Assembly (NCBI GenBank): GCA_964059195.1
Contig: CAXKWD010000005.1
Span: 89,541,882 to 89,605,881 of the forward strand
From: Ectobius pallidus
Lineage: Eukaryota; Arthropoda; Insecta; Blattodea; Ectobiidae
Direction of reading: 5' to 3'
Length of the DNA stretch: 64,000 bases
Below the pieces are notes generated by a model. That model saw only the letters and a program-made list of their open reading frames with translations, searched no databases and was not told the DNA's origin. The position numbers and the translations under genes were made by a program. Below, in pieces: positions 1-12,659 of the stretch (the stretch's first letter is position 1; each line of letters begins with the position of its first letter).

Positions 1-316
1 ACATTATAGAAACATTAATATTGTACAAAATAATATCTTATGGCATTTAGACCTTCATGACAAAATGGTGGAGGGGACTAGGAACCTCCTGTAACTTTTG
101 TATCAGTACTAACTCTTAATACAATATGTTTTGTATAAAGCACTCTACTATGCATTACAAGTATCGTATTTTGTTCAAGTTATGATGATTAAATAAGAGG
201 AAATCGAAACTTACATAAAGGTGAGGGTTTTTTCTGTTTCCTGTGCAATGATCTAAAATACACTTAGAACCTATAGAATTTTCATTCAGTAATTAATCAA
301 TAAACACAATGATTGG

Positions 317-866
317 ATATACAGGGCGTTAATGAATAACACCGAAATATTTTACCTGTGTATAGAGGGGACATAGATAAGTAACTTTTATTAGGAGATT
401 TTTGCTCTATGGATTCAATTTTTCCTGTTACAGCATAAAATCTCCCAGGGCATGGCCGCCACTGACTTCTAACATTAGAAAAGAAATGCAAAACAAAGGA
501 ACTTCGTTGTTAACACTGTAGTCAGTAGTTATGAACAAAAAAGAATAATGCAGTGACGGCCAGTCATGTGATTAGTCTGTAAATTTTGCAGATTATGGAA
601 ACTCTAAATTATGTAATAGCTGTGGATGAATGATTAAGAATCAGGTTTTTATGGATCATTAGGAAGGCATGAAGTCAATTTAATGAAAATTGTAACCCTA
701 TTTCGCATAATTATTGACTTATGAGCACCAAATTATGACTTTAATGCCCTGTAGCATACCTATTTTACGTCATAGAGCAAAAATCTCCTAATAAAAGTTG
801 CTTGTCTATGTTCCCTCTATATACAGGTAAAATATTTCGGTGTTATTCATTAACACCTTGTATATA
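317..866. mobile_element. Foldback element with about 95-bp terminal inverted repeats
   Basis: The left end (317-411) and right end (771-866) are near-perfect inverted copies of each other, beginning atatacagggcgttaatgaa on the left and ending in its complement. The arms enclose about 360 bp with no recognisable coding capacity. Left-arm sequence continues beyond the repeat to about 475 and recurs at 51562-51712, which shows a dispersed family. It is a non-autonomous (MITE-like) element. The superfamily is unclear because the TATA-rich flanks hide any target duplication. Confidence 0.7.
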
Positions 867-1492
867 AGTTGCCTGTGAGCAAAGATATAGAATAATTATT
901 TATATGTGTGGTGAAGTATCTAAATTTCTTATAATATTAAGTACAATATTAATTGCACGATATTATTGTAGCACAGATAAACCAGCTGTTCTTAAGGAAA
1001 AATTTTGATGGCAGCGCCATCATCGCGATATATTGATTGTTTCAATTCAGTTATTTCAACCGATAGGTGTACTTTGCCTATCTTGCTTATAATGACACTT
1101 ATTAGCAACGTGTATTATTCATTTTCATAGTTTCACTTATTCAATTCATGCTTAATTATGCAACTATTTGCTAAATAGTTACAATAAATGTAACTCAAGG
1201 TCATAATTAAAATAAAAATTTTCATCAAAGCGCAATCTGTTTCATATTTCTTGAATGTAGAGTGCACACCAGTTACATATTAGCTTTTGAAATTAACTAT
1301 CAAGTCTTCAGTTACAATCACTAAGTCTTTAGTATATTTTAAAAAATTGTATGCTTTTGCTATGAAAAAAATGACTATAAATGCTTGCCGGTGCTGGTCC
1401 TCCAGCACTATAATAAGCCATGTCAGGAACAAAAAATAATTAAATATTTATTCATTGACAACCTTCATTGCTGACTGCTGATTGTTACTCAT
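867..1492. other. Unique AT-rich sequence, nothing recognised
   Basis: No coding frame, repeat or RNA signal was recognised between the two foldback elements. Confidence 0.4.
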
Positions 1493-1748
1493 TGCAACGA
1501 AAGAAAAATAGGAAAAAAACATGTAGTTTTGAAATTTGGCATAATTGTGTCCTAAACAACATATTACAAGTCCCTAGGATGGGGGTGAGCTGGAGGCAAC
1601 GATGCACCCTTGTAGATGCAAGCAAAAAACCAATGAAAGGGACTTTCTATGGGCTTCTCACTCACTCCCACCCTCAGCGACTTTTAGTATGTTGTTCAGG
1701 ACATTCAACTTGACCAGATTTCAAAGCTATACGATTTTTTTCCTATTA
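1493..1748. mobile_element. Short foldback repeat (gtgagcggggg family)
   Basis: The left half starts near ttgcaacgaaagaaaaatag and carries tagttttgaaatttggca and a GGGGGTGAGC block. The right half carries the inverted blocks (CTCACTCCCACCC and tatgttgttcaggaca). The same text recurs at 32456-33570 and, inverted, at 42510-43620, so this is a small member of a dispersed family. Open frames through it are incidental. Confidence 0.6.
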
Positions 1749-3960
1749 GGGTTTTTTGACCTTTATTGACACACAATTCTAAATCAAGGTGGAAAATATA
1801 TAAATTTTATTCAAAATTAATGCTGCGTGAAAGGAAAGTAGCTCTGCAATTGAGTGCCGGCAATGTTGGAAACTCAGTAATTATAGACAAGCCTAGGCAA
1901 ATTTGGAAACATTAAGGGTTAAAAGTGTGATTTTTAAATTCGATATCTTCTTATACTTTTGTGAGATTAACTTTATTAAATAGGTCTATATAATATTAAG
2001 TTAATAAAATTGTAAACCTGCCACTGTTTGGTTGATTAGAGATCCTAATTCATGAAATTTAGTAATCAAATCATGTAGAGTACCGGTATTGTGATTTTCA
2101 CACAATGAGTTAGAATAATGCATTAGAAATTTCAATTTCATGTTTTCTATTCCATCAAATGCACTCTCTCTTCGATAATGAGCATTATTACCATTTTGTT
2201 TTTGTTTCCACAACTGGCAGACCAACATTGTTGCATAAATAGCTAGTGTTGCACACTTCCACATTTCACTAGTGTTGCATAAATAACTAGACCAATAAAT
2301 AGAAAATATAGCAAGAAGTTTATTTACTTGCAATTCTCTTGCAGAAAGGACCATACTTCTCCATAAAATCCTGGTAACTTCCCAATCTTCTCGTCTCTTG
2401 CTGTTGCTGTCCCAGCCTGTGAAAGATATTACATTCTTTTATTTTATGAATTAAATTGCATCTTGAAAATCACAGCTTCTGTTTTTGTGATTGGATTATC
2501 GATACATAACCGTTAACTGTAATGAAAACAAGTAAAGTTTGAAGAGGGTTCAACAACTGGTGGATCCATGAAAAATAGGATTTCCCAAAGGGATGGCTGC
2601 ATGATGGAGGAGACTTTCTTTAGGGAATGGATTAAACTATTGTTATATAAAATATCTTTGACTACATGATCAATTATATTATTTAAATTTAAATTTAAAT
2701 TATTATAAATTATATTTATTAATTTAGATAAATTTCAGAATATGAAGATTGATTTCTCCATAGCAGTAATTTCCATAAGTATAACTTTAGAAAAACCAAA
2801 CCATTGACAAGCCTTATATGCTCGCCTTAATCTTACATGTTAGTGTTTATATTCTGTTTTATTGTGAACGTTTTATTTATTTCTTTTCGTATTTAACAAA
2901 TTGTGCTGGCATTGACTCTAGAGAGAGACCAATGCGAGAGTAATCTGTATACAAAAGGTTCAGGTGACCAATCAGAATTGGTTCTGTATAGTATATTTTA
3001 TTACGCAATCAAAGCCAAATCAAAGATTTTATCTTCGAATCAAAGTGGTGTGGGTTTTTTAACTATTTTTTATCACAACCTTTGTGTAGAAATGTGATTG
3101 ATAAAATTATTCTATCTTTTAAAATCTCAAAACTCCATATCTATTCTGATAACTTATGCCTGTTATATGTAAAATGTTAGGTTTGCTACTGCCTCATATA
3201 GAAATCAGTCAAATACTATAAATTTTATTAATATCTCGTATTAACTGCTTCTATGCAGTCCAAGAATCTAGTTACTATATATAGTTTCCATTACAATTTT
3301 ATCGAAACTTTAGACTATAGCTTTGGAAATTGTTGAGACTATAGCTTTTGAAATTGTTGAGACTACAGCACTGGTTATATTGAGAGGTTTTGATAAATCA
3401 AATAATATAGGAAGACTTCATGCAGAAAACTGTGATGTAGAGGTTAATTAAAGGAGCAGACATGCAATAAACTAAAACAATTAACCACAAATCCAAATCG
3501 TTTAAGAGCGCTGATTTTGTTTGTAAACTTAATGATTTCCAATGAGCAGAAATCATTGTTGAAAAATTACCAGGAAGATTGCTTTATCCTTGTAGTTCAC
3601 GCCAAACTTAAGCTTAGCATAATATCAGAAATATCAACCTAACAGACGGTGGAATGAGGGAAGAAAAAGAAAGAGCAAGTTCGTTACTGTACCTAAGGCA
3701 AAAATAAAACCATTTGCTTAGTATGGTATTATACAGAGATTCGACTGTAAACAACAGATACAATAATTATCTAAGATTAACTCTGTTCAATAGACTCCTA
3801 AATAATATCAACTCTTGTTCATTAAGTAATTTCATGTCAACTGTTAATAGCTGGCTAAAAACTAAATCATTGTGCTCAGTTGAAGAATTATTTGAATAGG
3901 TCAATGACCTTAGCAGTCTTAAATCCCAGCATAGATGAGTGAATCTGTACATTGTAAGTA
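1749..3960. other. Non-coding stretch, a few short repeats
   Basis: A 117-codon open frame on the - strand (2001-2354) ends in a helix-turn-helix-like patch (KFHELGSL), but nothing else supports a gene. A 28-bp unit is repeated about twice at 3313-3368. Nothing else was recognised. Confidence 0.35.
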
Positions 3961-4272
3961 GTAGGCTATATAACTAAATAATTTGATGAAAATTATGATG
4001 AAAATCGTATTAGTAGTAGGCTATATAACTAAATAATTTGACGAAAATTATGAAGGAAATCTTATTAGTAGTAGGCTATATAACTAAATAATTTGATGAA
4101 AATTATGATGAAAATCGTATTAGTAGTAGGCTATATAACTAAATAATTTGACGAAAATTATGAAGGAAATCTTATTAGTAGTAGGCTATATAACTAAATA
4201 ATTTGATGAAAATTATGGTGAAAATCGTATTAGAATTAGGCTATATAACTAAATAATTTGACGAAAATTATG
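3961..4272. repeat. 55-bp tandem repeat, about 5.7 copies, alternating subtypes
   Basis: The unit begins gtaggctatataactaaata and recurs at 3961, 4016, 4071, 4126, 4181 and 4236, an exact 55-bp spacing. Units alternate between a gatgaaaatcgtatt form and a gaaggaaatcttatt form, so the higher-order period is 110 bp. This pattern implies amplification of a dimer. Confidence 0.95.
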
Positions 4273-4607
4273 ATATTACTATAACCAAGTGTTATATTAT
4301 ACCAAATACTGTAATTACTGGGATAAATGAATGGTATTATCTCTTTGTCTACGTTGAGAAATTGTTATTTTTTTGTACATAATACATCTGAGGAGTCGGA
4401 TTGCAGGTTGCACCAGCTTAATTGTCAGAAAGGATACATACAGCTTATAACTATTTATAATTAATATTTTTACCATTCACACACCGAAATAACCCCAGTA
4501 AGATTTTCTTGCTCTCCCTTCTTCATGCCACAGTTCTTTTTGGAGATTCCCACTCAATTGATATTTTCTCCTTCAAATTAAATTCAGTTTGCTACATTTT
4601 CTGTCGT

Positions 4608-4613
4608 TCTTTT

Positions 4614-4661
<48 letters not shown>

Positions 4662-4663
4662 TC
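4608..4663. repeat. (TTTC)n microsatellite
   Basis: About 13 uninterrupted TTTC units. Confidence 0.95.
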
Positions 4664-4792
4664 CTGATGGGACACTTTCATTATCACTAGACCTCGGATT
4701 TTTAGGTTCTTATAGGTTAGATTCTCTCTGCCTGTATGATTTTGCATTTTAATTGATCCTCCAAAGAGAATACAATTCTAATGCTTCACATA

Positions 4793-4920
4793 TCTGTGGC
4801 AGGTTAGGAATGGTGATATTAGTGTCAATGACATGTAGAGCTAGGTTGGTGGTATTTAGGCTAGGAATAGTGATAGGCCTACTAGTTTTTGTAACATCTA
4901 GAGCTAAGTTAGGTCTAGAG
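4793..4920. repeat. Imperfect minisatellite, about 60-bp unit
   Basis: Units share gttaggaatRgtgatattag and acatgtagagctaggtt-type blocks. A related stretch lies in the opposite orientation at about 19910-20055. Open frames appear on both strands, which is typical of a stop-poor repeat and does not indicate a gene. Confidence 0.5.
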
Positions 4921-5145
4921 CTAGACAATGGCCACGACATACAGGACTAGCAACAATTTCACTTGCGGGAGAACAGTTACAATATTGAGAGTACCATCTT
5001 TCCTACAATATGAGCGCACAAAAGAATAAAACAGCATCCAAACTTTATGAAACAAAATATATTATGTAAACAAACAATTGGAATTAAAGAACCGCTAAAT
5101 GAATTTACTTCAAAGTCATTTTAAACTCAATGAAATGAAAGATGC

Positions 5146-5545
5146 TACATACTAGTCCAATACGGTTCAGAAATTTGGGCAATTAACAAGAGAGAGGAAA
5201 GAAAATTGTTAGCAACAGAAATGGATTTTTGGAGAAGAGCAAATAGAACTTGGATGGAAAGAATTAGAAATGAAGAAATTCTTAAACAAATGGAAGTGCA
5301 ACACACTATAAATTACAATAGATGAAGTTAAAGAAAAGCAACTCTTGTGGTATGGTCATGTGAGAAGGATGGGTGAGGAGAGATTACCGAAGAAGATCTT
5401 CAGATGGAATCCTCTGGGCAGAGAGAGGCAGACCAAAGAAGACGTGGTTTAGTGGGATACAAGAAGACATAAAGGAGAAAAACATTCCTGAGAATCTATG
5501 GGAGGATAGAGAGGCTTGGAGATTGAGAATACGGAAGATGTAGAC
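5146..5545 (+). pseudogene. Non-LTR retrotransposon RT C-terminal remnant
   Basis: Conceptual translation gives the familiar tail of insect non-LTR reverse transcriptases: QYGSEIWAINKREERKLL, then MDFWRRANRTWMERIRNEEI, then LLWYGHVRRMGEERLPKKI. At least one stop or frame change falls around 5320. The catalytic palm (YADD/FADD) is not present, so this is a 5'-truncated dead copy. Downstream is a (TTA)-type low-complexity run at 5619-5640. Confidence 0.8.
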
Positions 5546-5559
5546 ATACATAAAAAAAA

Positions 5560-8370
5560 AAAACCGTGATGATGATGAAGATGCTGCATATATTATGTCT
5601 TTGACGATAAATCTTATTAGTATTATTATTATTATTATTATAAAGATAACTGAAGTAAAGAACATGGGTTTAGTTACACGCGAGATCTTAGGCGGGTCAT
5701 AGCTTTAAGACCAATGCTCCCTGGCTGTCGGCGACCTTTCTTGTCATCGATGCTTCCTCTTACGATTCTGCCAACTGCTTCTTGCGCACGCTTTTCAGTC
5801 CCCCAAAAAATATAGAAGTTTCTAAAAAGGGTTAGGTTAAGTTAGGTTATGTTAGATAAGGTTAGATGTTGCGGGGGACTAATAAATACACAAACTATAT
5901 GGCCTCGAAGTTTACAGCCCTGTTTTCTGCACCACGTGACCAGCCTGCAGCAGACAATTTTCGTGAGTGTCCAACACTTCATAGCGCCATTTTAGGTTAA
6001 TTTTCGATGTACTTCTTATCGATAATATTTACACTATTCCTACAAAGAACATGAGATTATTATGGATTTTACATTTCTCAAGAGCAATATATCATATTTG
6101 GTCGTTTTTAGTAAGAAAGAAAAAATAACGACTATCAAGATGGTGCTATGAACCAAAAATTGTTATTACTTACATTTTACCTGGATAAGGAGACGAAGTC
6201 ACAAGTCCGTTCGCAATCCCCAGGAGCAAGTGAGTCAGATGCCGGATTCCCTGGAAAACATAAACAATCATAAACACCGTATCGATATAGAGACAGTATA
6301 AACAAAATCGCACACAGAATCGATAGTAGATGTCGTGACAGTGTAAGGAGCAATTAAATAACGCAAGAAAAGTACACGAAGCTAGCAACTGGATAAAAAT
6401 GTAATTGAACTCTAAAAGCTATTATTAAACCACGAACGTCAAAAGTTTCAAATGGAGTTAGTTTTATTACTGTATCAGAACCCTTTACAAAATTAAAGCC
6501 ATTTTAGTTCCGTGTGTTCTTTTTATTGCTGCAAACCGGTACATCGGTACACATTAAGTAATGTTAATGTTTTTTCTTCTTTAAAAAGTGATTAAAACAA
6601 TTCGTAACTTATTACAGTTTTCTGAAAAGTCACAAATTAAGTCACGTCAATGTTCCAGGAAATGAGAGCTTTATGAGAGAAATTTGGTAATTCCTTTAAA
6701 TTAAGAATGATTTCATCTATCTTCTTGAATTTTGGTCGGGTTGTTATGATTAATTATTTACCGACGGGCGGTATAGCTACTAAGGCCTTTGTTAATCCTA
6801 CCCAAGCTAATTGTTATACAATCACGGATGATCAAAAGGGGGTAAGTTTTGTATCCCAATTATCATTTTAAACATAATGAATGAAATTACGTTGATCAAT
6901 TTTAAGTGAATTTTCAATGTTTTAAATTGTATAGAAAACAATGTTTATTCAATCATAAAGGGAAAACGTTACTTCCTAATATATAAAAAGCTCAATATAT
7001 GTACACAAAACGCTAAAAGAGTATTACTTCTGGCATCAGTAAGTTCTATTATAGGCATATTTATAGTGAATATCAAAATACCCTAAGGATTTTTCTGTAC
7101 TCTCATGATAGTCTCATCGTCACTTAAACTCGATGCATTCTTCATAAAATTGAAATGTAATATTCATTGTGAGTGATTTTTTTAGAATGATCAGTGATCA
7201 CTAAGGCGCGAAAGTTAATGTTCTATCAGAAGATGAAATATATATGCAAATGTGCTCTAAAAATTGCAAACTATGTTCTGGACTCAGTAAAGTATGCTCT
7301 CTTATTTAAGTAATTTTAATATTTTACGTTCTCTTGTTAGCTGAATTACATTATAAATTACAAAAAATAAAAGTTGTATAAGTAAAATTATATAACACAA
7401 ATTAAAACAAAAACAAAAACAAAGTAATTGAAAGAAATTTTAGGGAACTGAAAACTAATGAAGTGAAACGTCGCTTTAATTTTATACAATCAGTTCTGAA
7501 AACATTAGGTTATACTGTAATAATTATTGTACAGTTGCTTCTCAAAACAACTTTGCCAAATATTGACGAATTTAATCTTATTTATTTGAGGGTAATTTAG
7601 TTGTTTTTTGAGGGTCTAGGCTAAAATATCTACATATATATATATTAGCCAAATATGTTGCAAATGTTTGAATTAACAGAAGTATGCAGAATAATAAAAT
7701 ATGCACAAATATTTTTAATATCAAGCAAATATTTTGCATATCGCCAAACTAACAAAATATGAAACAACTTGCAATATGAAACCATAAATGTTATGTTTTT
7801 TCTTTCATCTCTCGTACACATCTTATCACTAGCATGTAATAGGCAACATTATTAAAAATACGATTTTTTCATAAACTTCCGGGCTTTAGTCAAGTGGAAC
7901 TGCTAGACCAAATATTACTGAAAAAGTAATCGTTGTCCTACAGAGGGTTAAGAACTTTCAGATGGTGTGAGTGCTAAGTAAACATTGTCATTAGTATAAC
8001 GGGCTAGCTAATCATATCTGTAAGCATTTTAGTCAGGGCGACGTTTAAATAAATTAAAAGTACAAAATACTGACAGTTCAATGCTACATTCATACATCAT
8101 TTTAAACGTGTATCTCTAAAACATGGGTATTTTTATTTATAGAAGGTACTTTCAATGCCCCGTGGAGCTGAACTTTAGTCAACACTTGTTACAGATAAAA
8201 GCTTCGTATGGATGTTCGTGTTATTGTTTGACAACCCGATTCCATTAAATGTCAGATTACCAAATGCCGCATTTGCAATGCTTGAACACACATAGCGACG
8301 TATCTTTTCACGAAGATTTCTAGAGTAGGAAAATTTATAACCTCTTGACACATTTACGATAACTTTTGTT
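5560..8370. other. Intergenic DNA upstream of the secreted-protein gene
   Basis: It contains a short TTAGG-like run (5828-5860: ggttaggttaagttaggtta) and AT-rich sequence with several gcaaatatt-type words around 7640-7790. No coding frame or RNA gene was recognised. Confidence 0.4.
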
Positions 8371-8377
8371 TATATAG
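8371..8377 (+). promoter_or_regulatory. TATA box (TATATAG) of the secreted-protein gene
   Basis: TATATAG lies 75 bp upstream of the ATG at 8446. With a start site about 30 bp downstream, the 5' leader would be roughly 45 nt. The spacing and a good start context (CAACATG) support it. The start site itself is inferred. Confidence 0.55.
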
Positions 8378-8445
8378 TCGGTATTCCCCCATTGAACCTT
8401 GCATTGGTTATTGAAACGTAAAGTAGACTTCTAAACAAAAGCAAC

Positions 8446-8506
8446 ATGTTTAAAGCTTCGACCTTCGCATGTCTAGTTGCCTACGCTGGATTCTTCATTT
8501 TCTCAG
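8446..8506 (+). CDS. Exon 1, small secreted protein: signal peptide
   Basis: ATG in a favourable context (A at -3) opens a 20-residue hydrophobic leader: MFKASTFACLVAYAGFFIFS. It has a positive n-region (Lys3) and a hydrophobic core at about residues 6-19, as expected for a signal peptide. The exon ends with one base of a Gly codon before a GTTTGT donor (phase 1). That base completes GGA at the start of exon 2. The only cysteine of the whole protein (residue 9) is in this leader. The next coding exon is 14.7 kb away. The exon assignment is an inference from phase, signal-peptide character and the upstream TATA box. A transcript would settle it. Confidence 0.72.
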
Positions 8507-10334
8507 GTTTGTGCAAATGGCTATATTTTTTCATTTCATCGTTTTTTGTTTCGTATTTAATCTGGTGTGAGTCTAATGTCACCTACTACTAAAATTTAAC
8601 AGGTTATTTATGAATGGATAATTCTATAACACATATTTTAATGAATTTAACATTGACCAAATTTATTTATACCGGTACTCTTTATTATATTTCTACTATA
8701 AAAATAACACAAAATTCCTAGCTGTTCGTCCTGAAAAAGGCATAATACGAAATAAAACTAATACTGGTACTTTAGTAGAACCCAAATGGTTCACTTATGC
8801 TGATCTGTTACATAGCTGTAGTTTTGATCATCGTCTGTAAAATTATTTTAAAATCAAATGACATCCAGTTTTAGCCAAATTTAATTATGGAGGTTTTAAA
8901 TGTGAAATTATATCTAGAATTAAAAAAAAAATATATTAACTATTAATTTTCATCCCTTTTAAATTAGTTTTTTTTGCCACTTGTATGGTCCATCTACTGG
9001 TACTACTATCATGATAATTCATGCTTTTTTTTATCATAATTAATATTACTCTTTTCACTTGAGTCATGCAATTGCTTTTAGCTTTTGCCTTTCTCCCCTA
9101 GTATCCAGGATATTTTGTTTTAAGATAATTTTGGTTAACATTACACTTCAATTATAAAAGATAGGCCTATATAAATGCTATACTAGAACTACCCCCGAGC
9201 ACGAGCTCCTGCTCTTTCGGGGTTTCAGGATCACATGTGTATTACTTATGTAGAAATGTAATTATGAATCAAATAAACTAATAAATATTTTAATCCACCG
9301 TTAGAAGGAAACTTTTTAAATGATAAAATAAATATTTATAAGTATTACCTTGAAGGAGTACATTACACCACTGATGTTAGAAACATTTAACTTTGTTTGT
9401 TTGTTTTTTTTAAGAATCAATTTTTACTTATTTTCTATGAAAATATTATGTAAGGTATAATACTTACACAGTTAAGTATGATCTATAACGTGAGAGCCTG
9501 TCAGTCCAGAGTGGTCTTTCATCCTAAACATTCTACTTACATGAGAACTACTCCGGTCCGAACGCTTAGACTCGAGTAAAAATTATTTTAAAATACGAAG
9601 CTGTCTTGTTCTAAAATCCATCACGGTTATTTATTTGTAAAATTTTGGATTTTTTACTATTTATGTTTGAATGATAACTCGAACCAGGAAAAATAATAGC
9701 TTACAGACAAGTCGTGAGCACGTCGACAGTATGTTTACAATTGAAGTGATTATAATATTTATAACAATGAAGCAAGGATGGAAGAGTGGCTAAAGGATAA
9801 AAAAAAATGGACTTTCTATGTGCTGTATACTTAGACTGCAAATAAAACTAGAGATGTTTATCATTGTTTAGATATGTACGTCTAATGTGCCCCACTTGTT
9901 GCCCTCGGCTTATGGAATAGTAAGAATTTGAAATGTCAGTTTTGAATCTCAGAGTTATAAAGACATAATATAATATTATTCACAGTAGCAATCAAAAGAA
10001 TGTCAATTATCTTTTAATCTACAATGTTTTTCAGAACCTTCTAATCTGTTGCAGTAAATAATAATGTAAGTTCTAAATGTGTGGAATGTTTATAACATGA
10101 AACATTTATTTCGACGTCGCATTAAGCTCAGGCGCGAATAGAAAATGTGGTATATCATCGGAGTGGAAAGTCTTCGCTGACTACTTTAAAGACCAGGATT
10201 TTTATGTCTACATAATTTATTTTTCTGCACATTTTTGTTTTATGATTGATCCGGGAGATCCTCTGTTAATTTTTACTTCTTCTGCCCGTACCACGGGTAC
10301 TATAGGTAGAGGAATATTGTGTTCGACCCCGAAA

Positions 10335-10706
10335 TTCGAAGTTGACTTATTAACATAAATACCCTTCGAGATCCCCTGAATCGAAAATAGCCGACTATTT
10401 TCAGAAGCATGTCCATGTGTGTGCCTGTGTAGGATACAGCCTAGCTCGAACAGAAAAATCGCATGAAAACATTTTGTATTTGGGTTAGGTACTTTCTGGG
10501 GATGTGACACGAAGATTGGCGACGATTTTCTCTTACTTAATGCCACTTTATATGAAGATTTTTTTTTTTCTAAAAAACGGCTCTAATGATTTTGTCAAAA
10601 TTTTGTACGGGAGTTGCCTATACCACGAGCTAAAACTCTTTTGAGACATTTTTGCGTAAAATTTCTTTGAAGGGTAGTTATAAGCCACCCATTGATTGTA
10701 TAAACT
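10335..10706. repeat. Dispersed repeat, copy 1 (also at 61432-61930)
   Basis: Shared blocks with 61432-61782 include agcatgtcYatgtgtgtg, aaaaacggctctaa and gaagggtagttataagMcac, in the same order and orientation. A third partial copy lies at 61795-61930. A 109-codon frame on the - strand overlaps it and is incidental. The class of element is unknown. Confidence 0.75.
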
Positions 10707-11522
10707 TAGTCTTGAATGGTAAACGGTAAAGCTTTGTATCCTGTAGAAACAACTTAATACTACGGTCTCTTATTCCATACCAGGATGTTAAGTAAGAAAG
10801 GTTTATTGCCAAACCTTAGATAAGAAAAGTTACGTGAGTGCATTGATCAGGTTATATTTGATTTATGTAACCTTCAGCAATGCGATGCGATGTGGTAATG
10901 GTAATATCTTTTTACAACCAATTTGCACGAAGAGAATGCCATTGCATAATGTACGAGTATTATACTATCTAGGTAGTAAAGTTTTGTTTCACAAACGATT
11001 TTTTCATACAATCCTTCTACAAGGTTAAGGTAATGTTAGCTGCTAAACTATAGTACAGTTAAGAACATTAATTCCGGCATGGTAATTTTTTCACCCGTTC
11101 GTTGATATTCACTTACTAACGTGTTTAATCCAGATATTCGTGATTATGTTTGTTACGTGTTTCAATTTCATTTTGCTTACTGTGTGTAACTTCATAAAAC
11201 TATTCACTTCCGACACCACTATTATTAATATATATAAGACGCTAGACGTTGTTAATGTTAAAAAGAACACTATGCTTGAAAAATCCCAATTTGGTTTACG
11301 ACAAACTCTCTACATCTCAATAAACACTAAAAGAAAAAAAATATATATTTGTCTGTTTTTGTATGTTACAAATAAGGAAAACAAAAGTGTAAAACTCTTG
11401 GGCATATTCATTGATCAGAAACTAAGTTGGGGGAAGCACACAGCCTCGGTTTGCTCAAAACTAGCGCGTGTTATTTTTTTGCTATATAAACCTAGAAGTG
11501 TAAGCAAGAATTTGCTGCTTTA

Positions 11523-12483
11523 CAGTAGAGCCTCGGTAATTCGAACCCCGGTATTTCGAGTTCCGTGTAATTTGAACTGGTCTTAAGAAAATTAAAATTT
11601 TCCATAAAACTAGAGTAAAATCCCGTTTTTATATTGTGTCCGCATGTAAGTTTTACACTTCCGAATGAGTTAGATTTTGAGCTTTCTTTCAATTTTTCCA
11701 TGCACAAAAATGCAGGTAAAACTGTCCCACTTAGGGTTTTCGTTCATAATACACAGAACCTTGCTTCAGAATCATAGCCTTGCTTCAGACTGCTAATGCA
11801 TTTCTATTACAGATTGACAGAAACCGTTAGGTTCGATCTTTATTTGTCGGACCTCGTGTCAATCAAATGTACAGTGCATACCATCCTTTCAGAAAAGAAT
11901 GCTGTATTGTTACAGTAATCCCTACTCCGCGACAATGGTAATTAAAAGTGTTTTCCTATTAGCGAAGAGTAGAAGAGCAAAGTTAGTGGGTCATACATTT
12001 CGGCACAATGATCTACTCAACATTTTTTAAGGGAAAATACTGGGAAAGAAATCAAGAGGACGTCCAAGAAATTCATTTATTAAAAACATGATCAAGGATA
12101 TGGACGTGCTGTCATACGAAAATCTAAAGAGAACAGCGATGAAGAGGAAGACATGGCTACTACAACAAGGCATTGCCTTTAGATCCTGATGATGATGATC
12201 CTATTAGCGCCGCTTTCCCGTTCTACTCCATTAGGGGTCAGACAATGATTTAATTCTTAAAGGATGCCGATGTAGCAAATTGGAAATGTTTGCCAATATA
12301 CATACAGGCGTAACACAGGTACTATATTGTGTATTTATTTTTTAAACCATCATTCTGCTCATTAAACATTTATTTATGATTTACCCATTGATTTAGTGAT
12401 AACTTATTTCCGTATAATCCGAGTTTTTTTGTAATTCGAGGTAGCCTCAGACCCAATGAGCTCGAATTATCGGGGTTCTACTG
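11523..12483. mobile_element. Pogo/Tigger-type DNA element, TA target duplication
   Basis: The left terminus is cagtagagcctcggtaattc. The right terminus, read inverted, is cagtagaaccccgataattc. These are imperfect terminal inverted repeats of about 25 bp of the CAGTAGA..TTCGA kind seen in Tc1/mariner-pogo elements. TA flanks both ends (11521-11522 and 12484-12485). The interior has no recognisable transposase and is itself interrupted by a retroelement fragment at 11965-12199. Confidence 0.8.
11965..12199 (+). mobile_element. 5'-truncated non-LTR fragment with 10-bp target duplication
   Basis: The 3' part translates as GKKSRGRPRNSFIKNMIKDM, then DVLSYENLKRTAMKRKTW, the conserved C-terminal end of a non-LTR RT. 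It ends in a (GAT)n tail. The direct repeat cctattagcg flanks it exactly (11955-11964 and 12200-12209), so the insertion boundaries are certain. It lies inside the pogo-like element and is therefore the youngest layer of the nest. Confidence 0.9.
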
Positions 12484-12659
12484 TACTCATAATACACTTT
12501 CTTCCACTCACATCTACAGTACGGAATACTAGCCTACTCTGGGGCAACTCGGTTGGAGCTAAAACGGTATTCAAATGGCAGAAAAAGGCAATCAGATGTA
12601 TTGCAGGGTTAGGACCAAGATATACATGCAGAGATTCTTTCAAATAATTGAACATCATC

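Larger units (their letters stand above)
11385..12645 (+). pseudogene. Jockey-like RT C-terminal remnant split by a pogo-like element
   Basis: The left part (11385-11520) translates to KLLGIFIDQKLSWGKHTASV and FLLYKPRSVSKNLLLY, the thumb region of jockey/I-type reverse transcriptases. The right part (12486-12645) continues with HSHLQYGILA, then LLWGNSVGAKTVFKWQKKAI and RCIAGLGPRYTCRDSFK. Both are the next expected segments of the same domain. The break coincides exactly with the element at 11523-12483 and a TA duplication, so one insertion split one RT. Further stops and frameshifts show the RT is long dead. Confidence 0.85.

Noticed and set aside
2001..2354. 117-codon open frame on the - strand with a KFHELGSL patch resembling a transposase helix-turn-helix
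   Set aside because: Only one short patch resembles anything known; there is no second motif, repeat border or splice support. AT-rich DNA of this length easily gives such a frame.
5384..5665. 93-codon - strand frame with a hydrophobic Ile run, possible membrane protein
   Set aside because: It is antisense to the RT remnant and runs through a (TTA)-type microsatellite, which explains the Ile run.
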